From: Rivularia sp963920925
GTDB taxonomy: Bacteria > Cyanobacteriota > Cyanobacteriia > Cyanobacteriales > Nostocaceae
Direction: 5' to 3'
Length of the DNA stretch: 64,000 nucleotides
NCBI RefSeq assembly: GCF_963920925.1
Contig: NZ_CAWUDI010000018.1
Location: 62,001-126,000 of the forward strand
Position numbers and translations under genes: made by a program. Within the stretch, counting starts at the first letter, position 1. Each line of letters starts with the position of its first letter. The notes beneath the pieces are model-generated. The model did not search any database and was not told the DNA's origin. It worked only from the letters and a program-made list of their open reading frames with translations. Shown one piece after another: positions 1 through 9,462 of the stretch.

Positions 1-2616
1 TACTCGGTTATTACTGTCCAAGGTTAGTGGATTAGTACTGGGAGTTACGGGACGATAATTTTGTCCAAAGAAGGCTGGTGTATCAAAGGTGATATTACCA
101 CCTTTTCCGTCTTGAGCAAAAGCGAAGATGTCGCTGTCGTTGAAGGCGAGAATAGAATCTGCTGTGAGTTTTATGTCACCACCACCACCAGCACCACTCG
201 AAACAAAGGTAGAAATATCGCTGTCACCGAAAAGTTGAATATCTCTGGCATCAATATTAATATCTCCTCCCGAAGATTGTGTGGAAGAGTTAGAGATACG
301 ACCATCTGATGCGTTTAGATTGTCATCAACCCGAATAGTAATTTTGCCAGCTTGTCCTTGATTGATACTTCGGGTAGATATTGCACCGCCATTAATATTC
401 AACAGTCGGGTTGTCAATTTGATTTCACCTGCATCTGCACTTGAGGCTTCGTCTAAAGTTGCACTTTGTATACCACTCCTAAAACCTTCAGCAGAGATAC
501 CCAAGATTTCCACCGTATCGGCAGTAATATCGATGTTCCCAGCACGACCTTCCCCAATGGTAGAGGCTATTATTTGCGCTCCATCTTGGATAGTTAAGTT
601 TTGAGTATCAAATATTTTGAGATTTCCAGCGGCACCAGTTCCCGAAGTTGATGTAGATAAGCGACTTCTATTGATAAGTTTTATGGAGTTGCTAGCTGTT
701 AAAGCTATATTGCCTCCCTGACCTTGATCTGTAGTTGAAGATGTAATTAATGACTCATCCTGAGCTATAAATTCTCCAGTTTCTAACGTGATATTTCCAC
801 CAGAAGCAGAACCGAAAGTCGCAGTAGATATAATATTATTGTTTTCATCAGGTGATACTCCGCTTAATACTATTGATTTTGAAGCAAAGATGTTGATATT
901 ACCTGGTTTGGCTTGTTCAAAATTATTTGTATCTCCTGGATCAATCGTGTTAATTAAATTTTGGATAAAGGCAGTTAAAGCTTCTTGTAATGCAGGCTGA
1001 CCATTACTAAGGATATTTATCGTACTATTAAATAAATTTATATCTACTGTTCTAGGATTAACAGTACTGCTAACAATATTAGTTCCTTCTCGGAGATTCA
1101 AGTTTTCAGTTTCTATTATAATATTACCCCCTGCTCCCGCTCCAAATGAAAATGTGCCTATCGCACTGTTATTCAAATTAACAGTATCGGTTGCTTTTAG
1201 ATTTACACTACCAGCATTGCCTTGTCCTAGAAAACTTTGAGCAATTATAGATGATTGGTTTTGGAGATTTAATGTTTTAGTTTCAATTGTTATGTTTCCA
1301 CCAGAACCTGTAGCTGCACTACCTCTACCAAGGGATAAAGTTACTAATGAGCTTGTATTGTTTAAGTTTATAGAGTTACTAGCTTTTAAACTAATATTAC
1401 CTGCATTTCCTAAAGCTGCAAAGCTAAGGGTGTTAATACTAGAAGTATCCAGAATACTCAAATTATCGGTATCAATTAAAATATCGCCGCTATTCCCTAA
1501 ACCAACTGTTGTTGCATTGATGTTAGAGAAATTTGATAGATTTAATTGTGCAGCTTGGATATTTATTCCCTTACCATTTTGATTGCCTATAGTAACTGAG
1601 GAAATACTACTATTTTCTGAAAGGCTGACATTATTACCTTGTATTTCAACTCTACCACCTCCAAGACCAGAAGTATTCAGAGAAGCTCTATTGGAAAGTA
1701 CAATACTAGCTTTTGCTGTATCTATAGGAAATATTAAATCAAAATTATTTCCATCTATATCGAGTTGCACTATGCCTGGACTAGCCAAACCTCCTAATTC
1801 AATTTTTCCTTCAGGAGCATTTAAAATCCCTCCAGTAAGATTTATATTGCCACCCAAAAATAGTAAACTTCGATTATTCGCTACTTGTAGTCCACTAATG
1901 GCAGAGGGATTAGTATTGTTAGCGCTTCTAGACAGGTTAATAATAGGTGCTGCGTTTATTTGATTGAAGAAAAAAGCTGACGGATTAACCGTCAAAACTT
2001 GGGAAGGTTGACCACCAGAGGCATTAAAAGAACCGCGATCGCCAAATTGAATCCCGTTGACAGTAGTCGCCACAAACGAACCACCTACATCTAATCTGGA
2101 ATTTTCCCCGAAAATAATCCCATTGGGATTTATTAGAAACAGGTTGGCATTTGAAGGGCCAAAGTTATCACCAACCGCTTGAATAGTACCCAATGTACCC
2201 AAAATCTCAGACCGATTACTTCCAGTTACCCGCGTCAAAACATTCGCAATACTGGCATTGGGAATAAAAAAGTAAGCTCCCCGTCCAGCACTGACGTTAA
2301 ACTCTCGAAAACTGTGGAATAAATTTTGCTCCCGTTGCGCTCCACCTGTAATTAATTCGTTGGGAATGCCACCAAGATTAAATATGACATTAGAGCTTTC
2401 AGACGAGAGTGTATTATCCGGTACTAAATTACTTTGAGCCAAAACTGGGCATTGGGAACCCGTAAAAGGGGAAAAGAGAATTGACGCAAGCAACAGAGCC
2501 TTACGTCCCTGCCACATCATATCCCTGCATCCCAACAGAACCGAAGCAGGCGATACTTCAAGAAAATGCCACACTTTCCCACTCCAGCCCAATTTTTGCA
2601 CTTTTCCCTTTCCCAC
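1..2616 (-). CDS. FHA-type two-partner-secretion exoprotein, 3' end cut by window edge
   Basis: Large secreted beta-helix protein of the TpsA/filamentous haemagglutinin type. 872 codons are visible and the frame runs off the left edge, so the C-terminus is missing. I chose the GTG at 2616 because the first codons (VGKGKVQKLGW) match the start of the paralogue at 9194 (VGEGKVTKLGW). A long signal peptide ends near PVLAQS. The TPS/haemagglutination-activity domain follows, with the LFHSFREFNV and NPNGIIFG motifs. After that come imperfect beta-helix repeats of the type GGNI-L-A-NSI-L. The last visible stretch (GQNYRP, NPLTLD) is almost identical to the C-terminal part of the paralogue, pointing to a recent duplication or gene conversion. 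Export should need a TpsB/Omp85 partner, which is not in the window. Confidence 0.9.
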   Translation of the reverse strand, partial: MGKGKVQKLGWSGKVWHFLEVSPASVLLGCRDMMWQGRKALLLASILFSPFTGSQCPVLAQSNLVPDNTLSSESSNVIFNLGGIPNELITGGAQREQNLFHSFREFNVSAGRGAYFFIPNASIANVLTRVTGSNRSEILGTLGTIQAVGDNFGPSNANLFLINPNGIIFGENSRLDVGGSFVATTVNGIQFGDRGSFNASGGQPSQVLTVNPSAFFFNQINAAPIINLSRSANNTNPSAISGLQVANNRSLLFLGGNINLTGGILNAPEGKIELGGLASPGIVQLDIDGNNFDLIFPIDTAKASIVLSNRASLNTSGLGGGRVEIQGNNVSLSENSSISSVTIGNQNGKGINIQAAQLNLSNFSNINATTVGLGNSGDILIDTDNLSILDTSSINTLSFAALGNAGNISLKASNSINLNNTSSLVTLSLGRGSAATGSGGNITIETKTLNLQNQSSIIAQSFLGQGNAGSVNLKATDTVNLNNSAIGTFSFGAGAGGNIIIETENLNLREGTNIVSSTVNPRTVDINLFNSTINILSNGQPALQEALTAFIQNLINTIDPGDTNNFEQAKPGNINIFASKSIVLSGVSPDENNNIISTATFGSASGGNITLETGEFIAQDESLITSSTTDQGQGGNIALTASNSIKLINRSRLSTSTSGTGAAGNLKIFDTQNLTIQDGAQIIASTIGEGRAGNIDITADTVEILGISAEGFRSGIQSATLDEASSADAGEIKLTTRLLNINGGAISTRSINQGQAGKITIRVDDNLNASDGRISNSSTQSSGGDINIDARDIQLFGDSDISTFVSSGAGGGGDIKLTADSILAFNDSDIFAFAQDGKGGNITFDTPAFFGQNYRPVTPSTNPLTLDSNNRV

Positions 2617-2720
2617 ACATAAAAGTTTTAAATTTAATAGGAAAACTAGTATTTACACTGATTCTCTTCCTCACAATATCACGTGACAACTTTACAGAAA
2701 AGAAAATTAGCAATTAAAAA
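2617..2720 (-). promoter_or_regulatory. Upstream region shared with the second FHA gene
   Basis: Upstream of the FHA gene, the minus strand reads AATCAGTGTAAATACTAG, and the same position before the paralogue reads AATCAGTATAAATACTAA. The TAAATACT segment could serve as an extended -10 element. The conservation shows that promoter and gene were duplicated together. No operator was recognised. Confidence 0.35.
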
Positions 2721-2777
2721 TAGCTGCAACCCGAAGCGCTACACTAAGGACATCCCAACAACAGTAATCAAATCCCT

Positions 2778-4328
2778 ATGCCTCGTTGGTTTAACACCGC
2801 AGGTCCTTGTAAAGCCGACATTCACTATATGCTACCGCCAACTGTGAGGTTGCCGAATTTGGAGCGACTAATTGCCCAAGAAAGCTATTTTGTCATCCAT
2901 GCTCCCCGCCAAACGGGTAAAACGACGGCAATGCTGGCTTTGGCGAAACAACTTACAGAAAGCGGAAACTACGCGGCAGTCATGGTATCTGCGGAAGTTG
3001 GCGCTCCATTTAGTGATGACCCTGGAACAGCCGAATTAGCAATTCTTGGTGCTTGGAGTGATGCGATCGCAATCCGTTTACCCCAAGAACTACAACCACC
3101 TACTTGGAAGTTTGAGGATGCAGGACAAAGGATTCGATCTAGTTTACAGGCATGGGCGCAAGCTTCACCAAGACATGTTGTATTATTTATAGATGAAATC
3201 GACTCTTTGCAGGACAAAGCACTAATTTCGATTTTGCGGCAGTTACGTGATGGTTATCCCGAACGTCCAAAAAACTTTCCTTTATCTGTTGGGTTAATTG
3301 GTTTACGAGATGTGCGAGATTATAAGGTTGCTTCTGGTGGAAGTGATCGCTTAAATACAGCAAGCCCCTTTAATATCAAAGTCCGCTCCCTCACCTTGAG
3401 AGATTTTAATGCCACTGAAGTTGAACAATTATACCAACAACATACTGAAGACACGGGACAAGTTTTTACCCCGGAAGCGATCGCAACAGCATTTGATTTG
3501 ACCCAGGGACAACCTTGGTTGGTAAATGCCCTTGCTAAAGAAATTGTTGAAGAGATGGTGATGGATGTAAATGTAGCAATTACACCTGAGCATATTCACG
3601 CAGCCAAAGAAATACTAATTAAAAGGCAAGATACTCATCTTGATTCCCTTGCTGAAAGGCTGCGAGAACCAAGGGTAAAGGCAATTATTGAACCCATACT
3701 TGCAGGTTTAGAACTAGGTGATGTGCCAAATGATGATATTCAATTTGTCATCGACCTGGGCTTATGTAAAATGGACCCGTTAGGAGGACTTGCGATCGCT
3801 AATCCAATTTATCGGGAGGTTTTACCTAGAGTATTAACGGTGACACCGATGGCTTCTTTGCCTCAAATAGCACCTACTTGGTTAACTCAATCGGGGGAGT
3901 TAAATACGGATGACCTATTACAGGCGTTTTTAGCCTTTTGGCGACAACATGGGGAACCGTTACTTGGTAGCGCTTCTTACCATGAGATTGCCCCCCATTT
4001 GGTACTAATGGCATTTTTGCATCGGGTGGTGAATGGGGGTGGAACCCTAGAAAGGGAATATGCCATTGGACGCGATCGCATGGATTTATGTTTAAGATAT
4101 GGCAAGATTACTCTAGGAATCGAGTTAAAAGCTTGGCGGGATAAAAGAAGAGACCCAATGGAATCGGGTATTGAGCAGTTAGATTCCTATTTGGCAAGGT
4201 TGGGGGTAAATTTTGGTTGGTTGATTATTTTCGATTTACGTGCCAAGGCTTTGCCCATTGACGAGCGATTAACAACTGAAGTCACAACTACGAAAAATGG
4301 GCGTTCTGTAACTATTGTTAGGGCTTAG
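2778..4328 (+). CDS. AAA-like ATPase with C-terminal PD-(D/E)XK nuclease-like domain
   Basis: 516 aa. The N-terminal half is an ORC/CDC6-like P-loop ATPase with Walker A (PRQTGKTT, about residues 43-50) and Walker B (VVLFIDEID, about 133-141). The middle holds winged-helix-like sequence. The C-terminal 130 residues carry a D...ELK arrangement (GRDRMDLCL then GIELKAWRD) followed by EQLDSYL and GWLIIFDLR, which is a PD-(D/E)XK nuclease fold signature. This architecture recurs in cyanobacteria, often beside mobile or secreted-protein genes, without a known function. It lies alone on the plus strand between two minus-strand FHA paralogues. The ATPase call is firm; the nuclease activity is inferred from motifs. 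Confidence 0.8.
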   Translation: MPRWFNTAGPCKADIHYMLPPTVRLPNLERLIAQESYFVIHAPRQTGKTTAMLALAKQLTESGNYAAVMVSAEVGAPFSDDPGTAELAILGAWSDAIAIRLPQELQPPTWKFEDAGQRIRSSLQAWAQASPRHVVLFIDEIDSLQDKALISILRQLRDGYPERPKNFPLSVGLIGLRDVRDYKVASGGSDRLNTASPFNIKVRSLTLRDFNATEVEQLYQQHTEDTGQVFTPEAIATAFDLTQGQPWLVNALAKEIVEEMVMDVNVAITPEHIHAAKEILIKRQDTHLDSLAERLREPRVKAIIEPILAGLELGDVPNDDIQFVIDLGLCKMDPLGGLAIANPIYREVLPRVLTVTPMASLPQIAPTWLTQSGELNTDDLLQAFLAFWRQHGEPLLGSASYHEIAPHLVLMAFLHRVVNGGGTLEREYAIGRDRMDLCLRYGKITLGIELKAWRDKRRDPMESGIEQLDSYLARLGVNFGWLIIFDLRAKALPIDERLTTEVTTTKNGRSVTIVRA

Positions 4329-4436
4329 TTGAGATATAAACCTCGTAAAAGTGGAGTTTTGTCATTGCGACGTAAGGAAGCAATCTCACAATCTGGAGTT
4401 ACAAACTACGGTTCTCAAAATAGATGAGGTTTAAAA

Positions 4437-7400
4437 TCAACATTCTTTACCAAGCACCAGTTTCCCATTTGGTAGTTCATATACCCCAGATGGCTCAATA
4501 ACGGGGTCGCCAATTTGCCAGGGTCGTGTTTGTGTTGGTAATGTTGTTGACTCTGCTGGGATTGGTTGCACATCTCCAGTGGAATAGGAAGGAAGAGAAG
4601 CATCACCGGGACGTGCAGGTAAACCACCGGAACCTGTGATGAAGAAGGAACCGTTTTGTTGTTGATTTCTGCGAGCTATGCAACTATTGGCGATGAGGGC
4701 ATTGGTATCAATAGCGTCTTGGGGAAGTTTGCCCAGGTTGTTTTGTACTAAACTTGTATCCGGTAGAACAATTACACCAGATACAGCACCGCTAGCATTG
4801 ATGTCTACTCGGTTATTTTCTTCTAAAGTCAGTGGATTAGTACCAGGAGTTGCGGGACGATAATTTTGTCCAAAGAAAGCTGGTGTATCAAAGGTAATGT
4901 TACCACCTTTACCATCTTGGGCAAAAGCGAAAATGTCACTGTCATCAAAGGCGAGAATTGAGTCTGCTGTAATTTTTATGTCGCCACCACCACCTGCACC
5001 GCTAAGTACAAAAGTTGAAATATCACTATTACCAAACAGAAGAATATCTCCAGATGTGATATTTACAGCACCACCAGAAGATTCTTGAGAAGCTGTGAAA
5101 ATAGTCCCATCTATGGCACTTAGTCGTTCGTCAGCACCAATATTGATGTTACCTGCTTGACCTTGATTAAGACTAATTGTTGAAATAGTCGCATTATCAA
5201 AGATGTTTAAAATTCTAGTTTTGAGTGTAATATCACCAGCTTTAGCAGTTGAACCCTCCCCAACTGTTAAGCTCCTCACAGTACTTGGTTGACCGTTTTC
5301 AGAGAATACACCGCGTAATTCCACCTTGTCCGCTGTAATCTCCACGTTACCTGCACGACCTGCGCCAAGGCTAGATGCTGATACTATACCCCCATTTCTC
5401 ACAAACAAGGTAGAAGTATTAATTCTTAAATCACCCGCATTTCCCGTGTTTTCTGCCTGGGTAAATAAACCACCGAAGTTAATTACTTGCACTTCCTTTG
5501 AAGCATTGATAGTTAGGGTGCTACCTTGACCAGAACCACGACTACCTGCTGAAACAGTCCCTCCGTCTTTGACAAGTAAAATTGGAGTATTTATGTTTAA
5601 ATTGCCTGCATTTCCACTTTGTTCTGCTACGGAAAATAAACCACTAGGTTGTTGAGGTCCAGTTTTCCCGCTTCCAATAACTTGCACAGATTCAGAGGCA
5701 TTAATGGTCAAATTAGCTCCATTTCCTGCACCAAAAGAACCAGTTGATATTTGTGCCCCATCTTTAATTAACAATATCGGAGTATTTACAGTTAAATTGC
5801 CTGCATTTCCCGTTGCTTCTTGTCTTGCTGAAGCTGCTAAACCACCAACATTAAAACCAGGGAGAGTTGTACCAATAAGTTGCACTTCTTTGGAAGCATC
5901 TACTGTTAGATTTCCTGCTTTACCTGAACCTAAAGTGGCAGTCTCTGCCCTTGCACCATCTTGAATAATTAATACAGGAGTTTTAATCGTTAAATCCCCG
6001 GCATCTCCTGTTGAGTTTTCATTAGCTCTAGCAAATAAACCACTGGAAGTCCTCCCATCCGAAGTTGAACCAATTAGTTGGATTGACTCAGAAGCATTTA
6101 CAATTAAATTACCGCCTTTTCCTGAACCAGATGTACTAGTATTGACCTGCGCTACGTCACTAACAACTAATACAGGTGTAGTGATTGTTAAATCTCCGGA
6201 ATCTCCTTTACCTTGAGTTCCAGTAGATAACCTGGTTTCTTTACCTGACAATTCGACTAATTTAGATGCATTTACAGTAAGATTACTACCGTTCCCAGAG
6301 CTACTAATAGTTGCTGTAACACCACCAGCTTTTTTTATAGCTAATACCCCTGTATCAATAGTTAGAGAACCAGCATTTCCTTGACCTAAAGAATTTGTGC
6401 GTATACCAGTACCTTGAGGACCATCAACAACTAATGATTCGGATATATTAAGGGTTATATTTCCTCCTTGACCGGAACCAAAAGTACTTGCATCTATATT
6501 TCCTCCATCTTGAATAAACAAAATAGGTGTAGTAATTGTCAAATTACCAGCATTCCCAGTTGAAGTTCCATTTGCGATCGCAAAAAAAGCACTTGAACTT
6601 TGACCACCGGGAGACTTACCTGTTATTCTCACGAGTTCAGACGCATTAACATTTAAATTGCCACCATTGCCTGAATCATAATTACCAACAAGAATTCTTG
6701 CTCCATCTTTAACGAGTAAAGTAGGAGTTGTTATTTCAATGGAACCCGCATTTCCGCTTCCTTCCGACGCTGCGAATAAACCAGTCGCGCTAGTCATACT
6801 AGGAGATATGCCAATCAATTCTACTTGTTTTGAAGTATTTATGTTTAAATTTCCACCTTTACCCAAACCTGATGTACTGACATTTATAACAGCTCCATCT
6901 CTAACTATTAACATCGGAGCTATAATCTTCAAATCACCTCCATTACCTGATGCTTGTGAGGTAGTTTGAGCAAATAAACCACTAAAGTTTTCGCCATTGA
7001 AGGAAACACCAATTAATTCAACTAACTCCGAAGCATTTACCGTTAAACTTCCCCCATTGCCAGCGTTACGAGTATTTGCATCAACTCGCGCTCCATCTCG
7101 AACCCGCAATACAGGAGTGTTAATCGTTATATTTCCAGCATCTCCGCTTCCTTGTGTCTCAGAAAATATACCACTCCATGTTATTCCATCAGAAGCCACA
7201 CCAGATAGTAGTACTTCTGCTGAGGCATTAACAGTCAAATTTCCGCCCTTCCCCGCACCAAAAGTACCAACAGAAGCTTGCCCACCATCTTTGAGGACTA
7301 AAGTAGAGGTGTTTATCTCGACATCCCCTGCTTTTCCCGTTGCGCTTCTATTAGCCTGAGAACCTAAATTAATGATAGGTCGATCAGGTGTACCAAGTAA

Positions 7401-9194
7401 TTCAACAGATTCGGATACAACTTTCAAGTTTCCTGCTGTTCCTTCTCCGGAGGTTTGAGTTCCTGCGAATGCGCCATTACTAATCCGGATTAAACCCGTA
7501 TTGATTATGACATTACCACCATTCCCATTTCTAGTAGTGCTAGCAAATAACCCAGTATCGCGCTCATCTTTGGTACCAATAAGTTCAACAAGGTTAGAGT
7601 TATTAACTGTTAAATCTCCACCTTTACCTGTACCAAAAGTTGATGTATCGATAGTTGCACCATTTTGAACTAATAGTGTTGGAGTGTTAATACTAATTGA
7701 ACCTGCGGAATTACTTCCAAACGTTTGAGAAAATAATCCTGCTTGATCGTTTGGAATGGTAGATATGCTAGAGAGCAAAACAGATTCAGAGGCATTGACT
7801 GTTAAATTTCCACCTTTACCTGAATTTATACTACTAGAAGCAACTCGCGCTCCATCCAGCACAAATTTTGGAGTGTTAATAGTGATATCTCCTGCATCAC
7901 CTGTTCCTCGTGTTTCAGAATATAAACCACTTAAAAATGCACCATTAACTGTAGTTCCAAAAAGTTGTATTTCTTCTGAAGCATTAACATTTAAATTTCC
8001 ACCCTTCCCCGCTCCAAACACACCTGTAGAAATTTGCGCCCCATCTTTGACAATGAAGGTAGGAGTATTAATTGTCATATCTCCCCCTTTTCCAGTTCCA
8101 GTTGCTGAAACTTGAACACGTAAACCACTGATACCATTCCCTTGAGCATTTTCGCCAATTACCTGCGCTGACTCTGAGGCATTAATTGTTAAACCACCTC
8201 CAACCCCATCTCCTGTGAGGTTTGCGCTAATAATAGAACCACCAGCCACAGTTATATTTCTTCCCTGTACCTGGACACTACCACCATTATTACCAGTAGT
8301 TGACACAAATGCTTCTTGTGTCAAACGAATATCTTGGAAATTAACACCCTCATAATTAAAATTAAAGGCTGTACCGCTTGGTATTAAGTTGACAAGGTTA
8401 TTAGGGGCAACACTTCCTAATTCAATTCGTCCAGAAGGTGCAAACAAACTACCGCCTTCAAGAGCAATATTACCTCCTAGCAATCCTAAAGTTCTTCCTG
8501 AACGCACTGCTAAACCAGCTATTGACCGATTAACTATTTCACCTTGTTTTGCTACTGCATCAAAAAACAAAGCCGATGGGTTAACAGTTAATACCCCTGG
8601 TGTCTGGGGATTTATCGCACTAAAATTTCCTTGATTTCCAAATTGAATCCCATTTGCAGTAGTTGCATAAAACGAACCGTCTATATCTAAACTGGCATTT
8701 CCGCCAAAAATAATCCCATTGGGATTCATCACAAATAAGTTGGCATTGGAGCGAAAAATATTACCATCAATTACTTGCCGAGTCCCTAAAATACCCAAAA
8801 TATCCGAGCGATTACTTCCCGTCACCCGCGCCAATATATTCTGAATACTTGGATCAGAAACAAAGAAATAAGCACCTCGATTTTCACCAACATTAAACTC
8901 TCGGAAACTGTGAAATAAATTTTGCCCCCGTTGCGCTCCACCTCCAATCACCTCGTTGGGAGTGCCGTTAAAGTTGAATATTACCCTAGAAGCCTCAGAA
9001 CCAAGCGTGTTATCCGGTACTATGTTACTTTGAGCCAAAGCTGGGCTGATAAAAGCCGCAATTCCAATGGTAAACTTCGCCACAACAGCCGCGCATCCCA
9101 ACAAAAATGAGCTACATGATGCTTTCAAAGAGTTGCTACGCAGTCCCCTAACTTTTCCAACCCAGCCCAATTTTGTCACCTTCCCTTCCCCCAC
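4437..9194 (-). CDS. FHA-type two-partner-secretion exoprotein (complete)
   Basis: 1585 aa, GTG start. A long basic leader and hydrophobic signal segment end at ISPALAQS. The TPS domain (about residues 55-330) carries FHSFREFNV, NPNGIIFGG and NPSALFFD. The rest is some fifteen or more imperfect repeats of about 63 residues, built on GGNLTVNASE-V-L-G and GDLTINTP-L-V-DGA. They predict a right-handed beta-helix on the cell surface. The C-terminal 150 residues hold GQNYRPATPGTNPL, a short Cys-bearing segment (NSCIARRNQQQNGSF) and a Pro-rich tail, a layout common in cyanobacterial TpsA proteins. Paralogue of the truncated gene at the left edge. Adhesin or surface-structural role inferred; no toxin module seen. 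Confidence 0.9.
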   Translation of the reverse strand: MGEGKVTKLGWVGKVRGLRSNSLKASCSSFLLGCAAVVAKFTIGIAAFISPALAQSNIVPDNTLGSEASRVIFNFNGTPNEVIGGGAQRGQNLFHSFREFNVGENRGAYFFVSDPSIQNILARVTGSNRSDILGILGTRQVIDGNIFRSNANLFVMNPNGIIFGGNASLDIDGSFYATTANGIQFGNQGNFSAINPQTPGVLTVNPSALFFDAVAKQGEIVNRSIAGLAVRSGRTLGLLGGNIALEGGSLFAPSGRIELGSVAPNNLVNLIPSGTAFNFNYEGVNFQDIRLTQEAFVSTTGNNGGSVQVQGRNITVAGGSIISANLTGDGVGGGLTINASESAQVIGENAQGNGISGLRVQVSATGTGKGGDMTINTPTFIVKDGAQISTGVFGAGKGGNLNVNASEEIQLFGTTVNGAFLSGLYSETRGTGDAGDITINTPKFVLDGARVASSSINSGKGGNLTVNASESVLLSSISTIPNDQAGLFSQTFGSNSAGSISINTPTLLVQNGATIDTSTFGTGKGGDLTVNNSNLVELIGTKDERDTGLFASTTRNGNGGNVIINTGLIRISNGAFAGTQTSGEGTAGNLKVVSESVELLGTPDRPIINLGSQANRSATGKAGDVEINTSTLVLKDGGQASVGTFGAGKGGNLTVNASAEVLLSGVASDGITWSGIFSETQGSGDAGNITINTPVLRVRDGARVDANTRNAGNGGSLTVNASELVELIGVSFNGENFSGLFAQTTSQASGNGGDLKIIAPMLIVRDGAVINVSTSGLGKGGNLNINTSKQVELIGISPSMTSATGLFAASEGSGNAGSIEITTPTLLVKDGARILVGNYDSGNGGNLNVNASELVRITGKSPGGQSSSAFFAIANGTSTGNAGNLTITTPILFIQDGGNIDASTFGSGQGGNITLNISESLVVDGPQGTGIRTNSLGQGNAGSLTIDTGVLAIKKAGGVTATISSSGNGSNLTVNASKLVELSGKETRLSTGTQGKGDSGDLTITTPVLVVSDVAQVNTSTSGSGKGGNLIVNASESIQLIGSTSDGRTSSGLFARANENSTGDAGDLTIKTPVLIIQDGARAETATLGSGKAGNLTVDASKEVQLIGTTLPGFNVGGLAASARQEATGNAGNLTVNTPILLIKDGAQISTGSFGAGNGANLTINASESVQVIGSGKTGPQQPSGLFSVAEQSGNAGNLNINTPILLVKDGGTVSAGSRGSGQGSTLTINASKEVQVINFGGLFTQAENTGNAGDLRINTSTLFVRNGGIVSASSLGAGRAGNVEITADKVELRGVFSENGQPSTVRSLTVGEGSTAKAGDITLKTRILNIFDNATISTISLNQGQAGNINIGADERLSAIDGTIFTASQESSGGAVNITSGDILLFGNSDISTFVLSGAGGGGDIKITADSILAFDDSDIFAFAQDGKGGNITFDTPAFFGQNYRPATPGTNPLTLEENNRVDINASGAVSGVIVLPDTSLVQNNLGKLPQDAIDTNALIANSCIARRNQQQNGSFFITGSGGLPARPGDASLPSYSTGDVQPIPAESTTLPTQTRPWQIGDPVIEPSGVYELPNGKLVLGKEC

Positions 9195-9462
9195 GTCTAC
9201 AAAATTCTTAAAGAAAACTCAATCGCCAAATTAGTATTTATACTGATTTTATTTTTCAGATTATCATGCAAAGACTCTAGAGAAAAGTAAAATCAACGAC
9301 TTTTATTTACGTAAGGGCAAATTTTCCGACTCAGTAGTCAAAATTCATGATTGGCTCTACACAAAATTTTTGGTACTCTATTGAATTAAAGCCTTCTGTG
9401 AGACACGTATATTTTTATCTGCACAGAAATTTAAAACAACAATCAGCTACAGGAGTTAACCC
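9195..9462. promoter_or_regulatory. Divergent intergenic region (FHA gene and CHAT gene)
   Basis: 268 bp between the divergent FHA and CHAT genes. The FHA-facing side carries AATCAGTATAAATACTAA, the counterpart of the segment before the other FHA gene. On the CHAT side, an AGGAG ribosome site lies just before the GTG start at 9463. Otherwise AT-rich, with no recognised operator. Confidence 0.35.

Noticed and set aside
1292..1963. Plus-strand open frames opposite the FHA genes, here and throughout 4.6-9.1 kb
   Set aside because: Shadow frames: proline-rich antisense of repetitive Gly/Asn coding sequence, with no start context or recognisable family.
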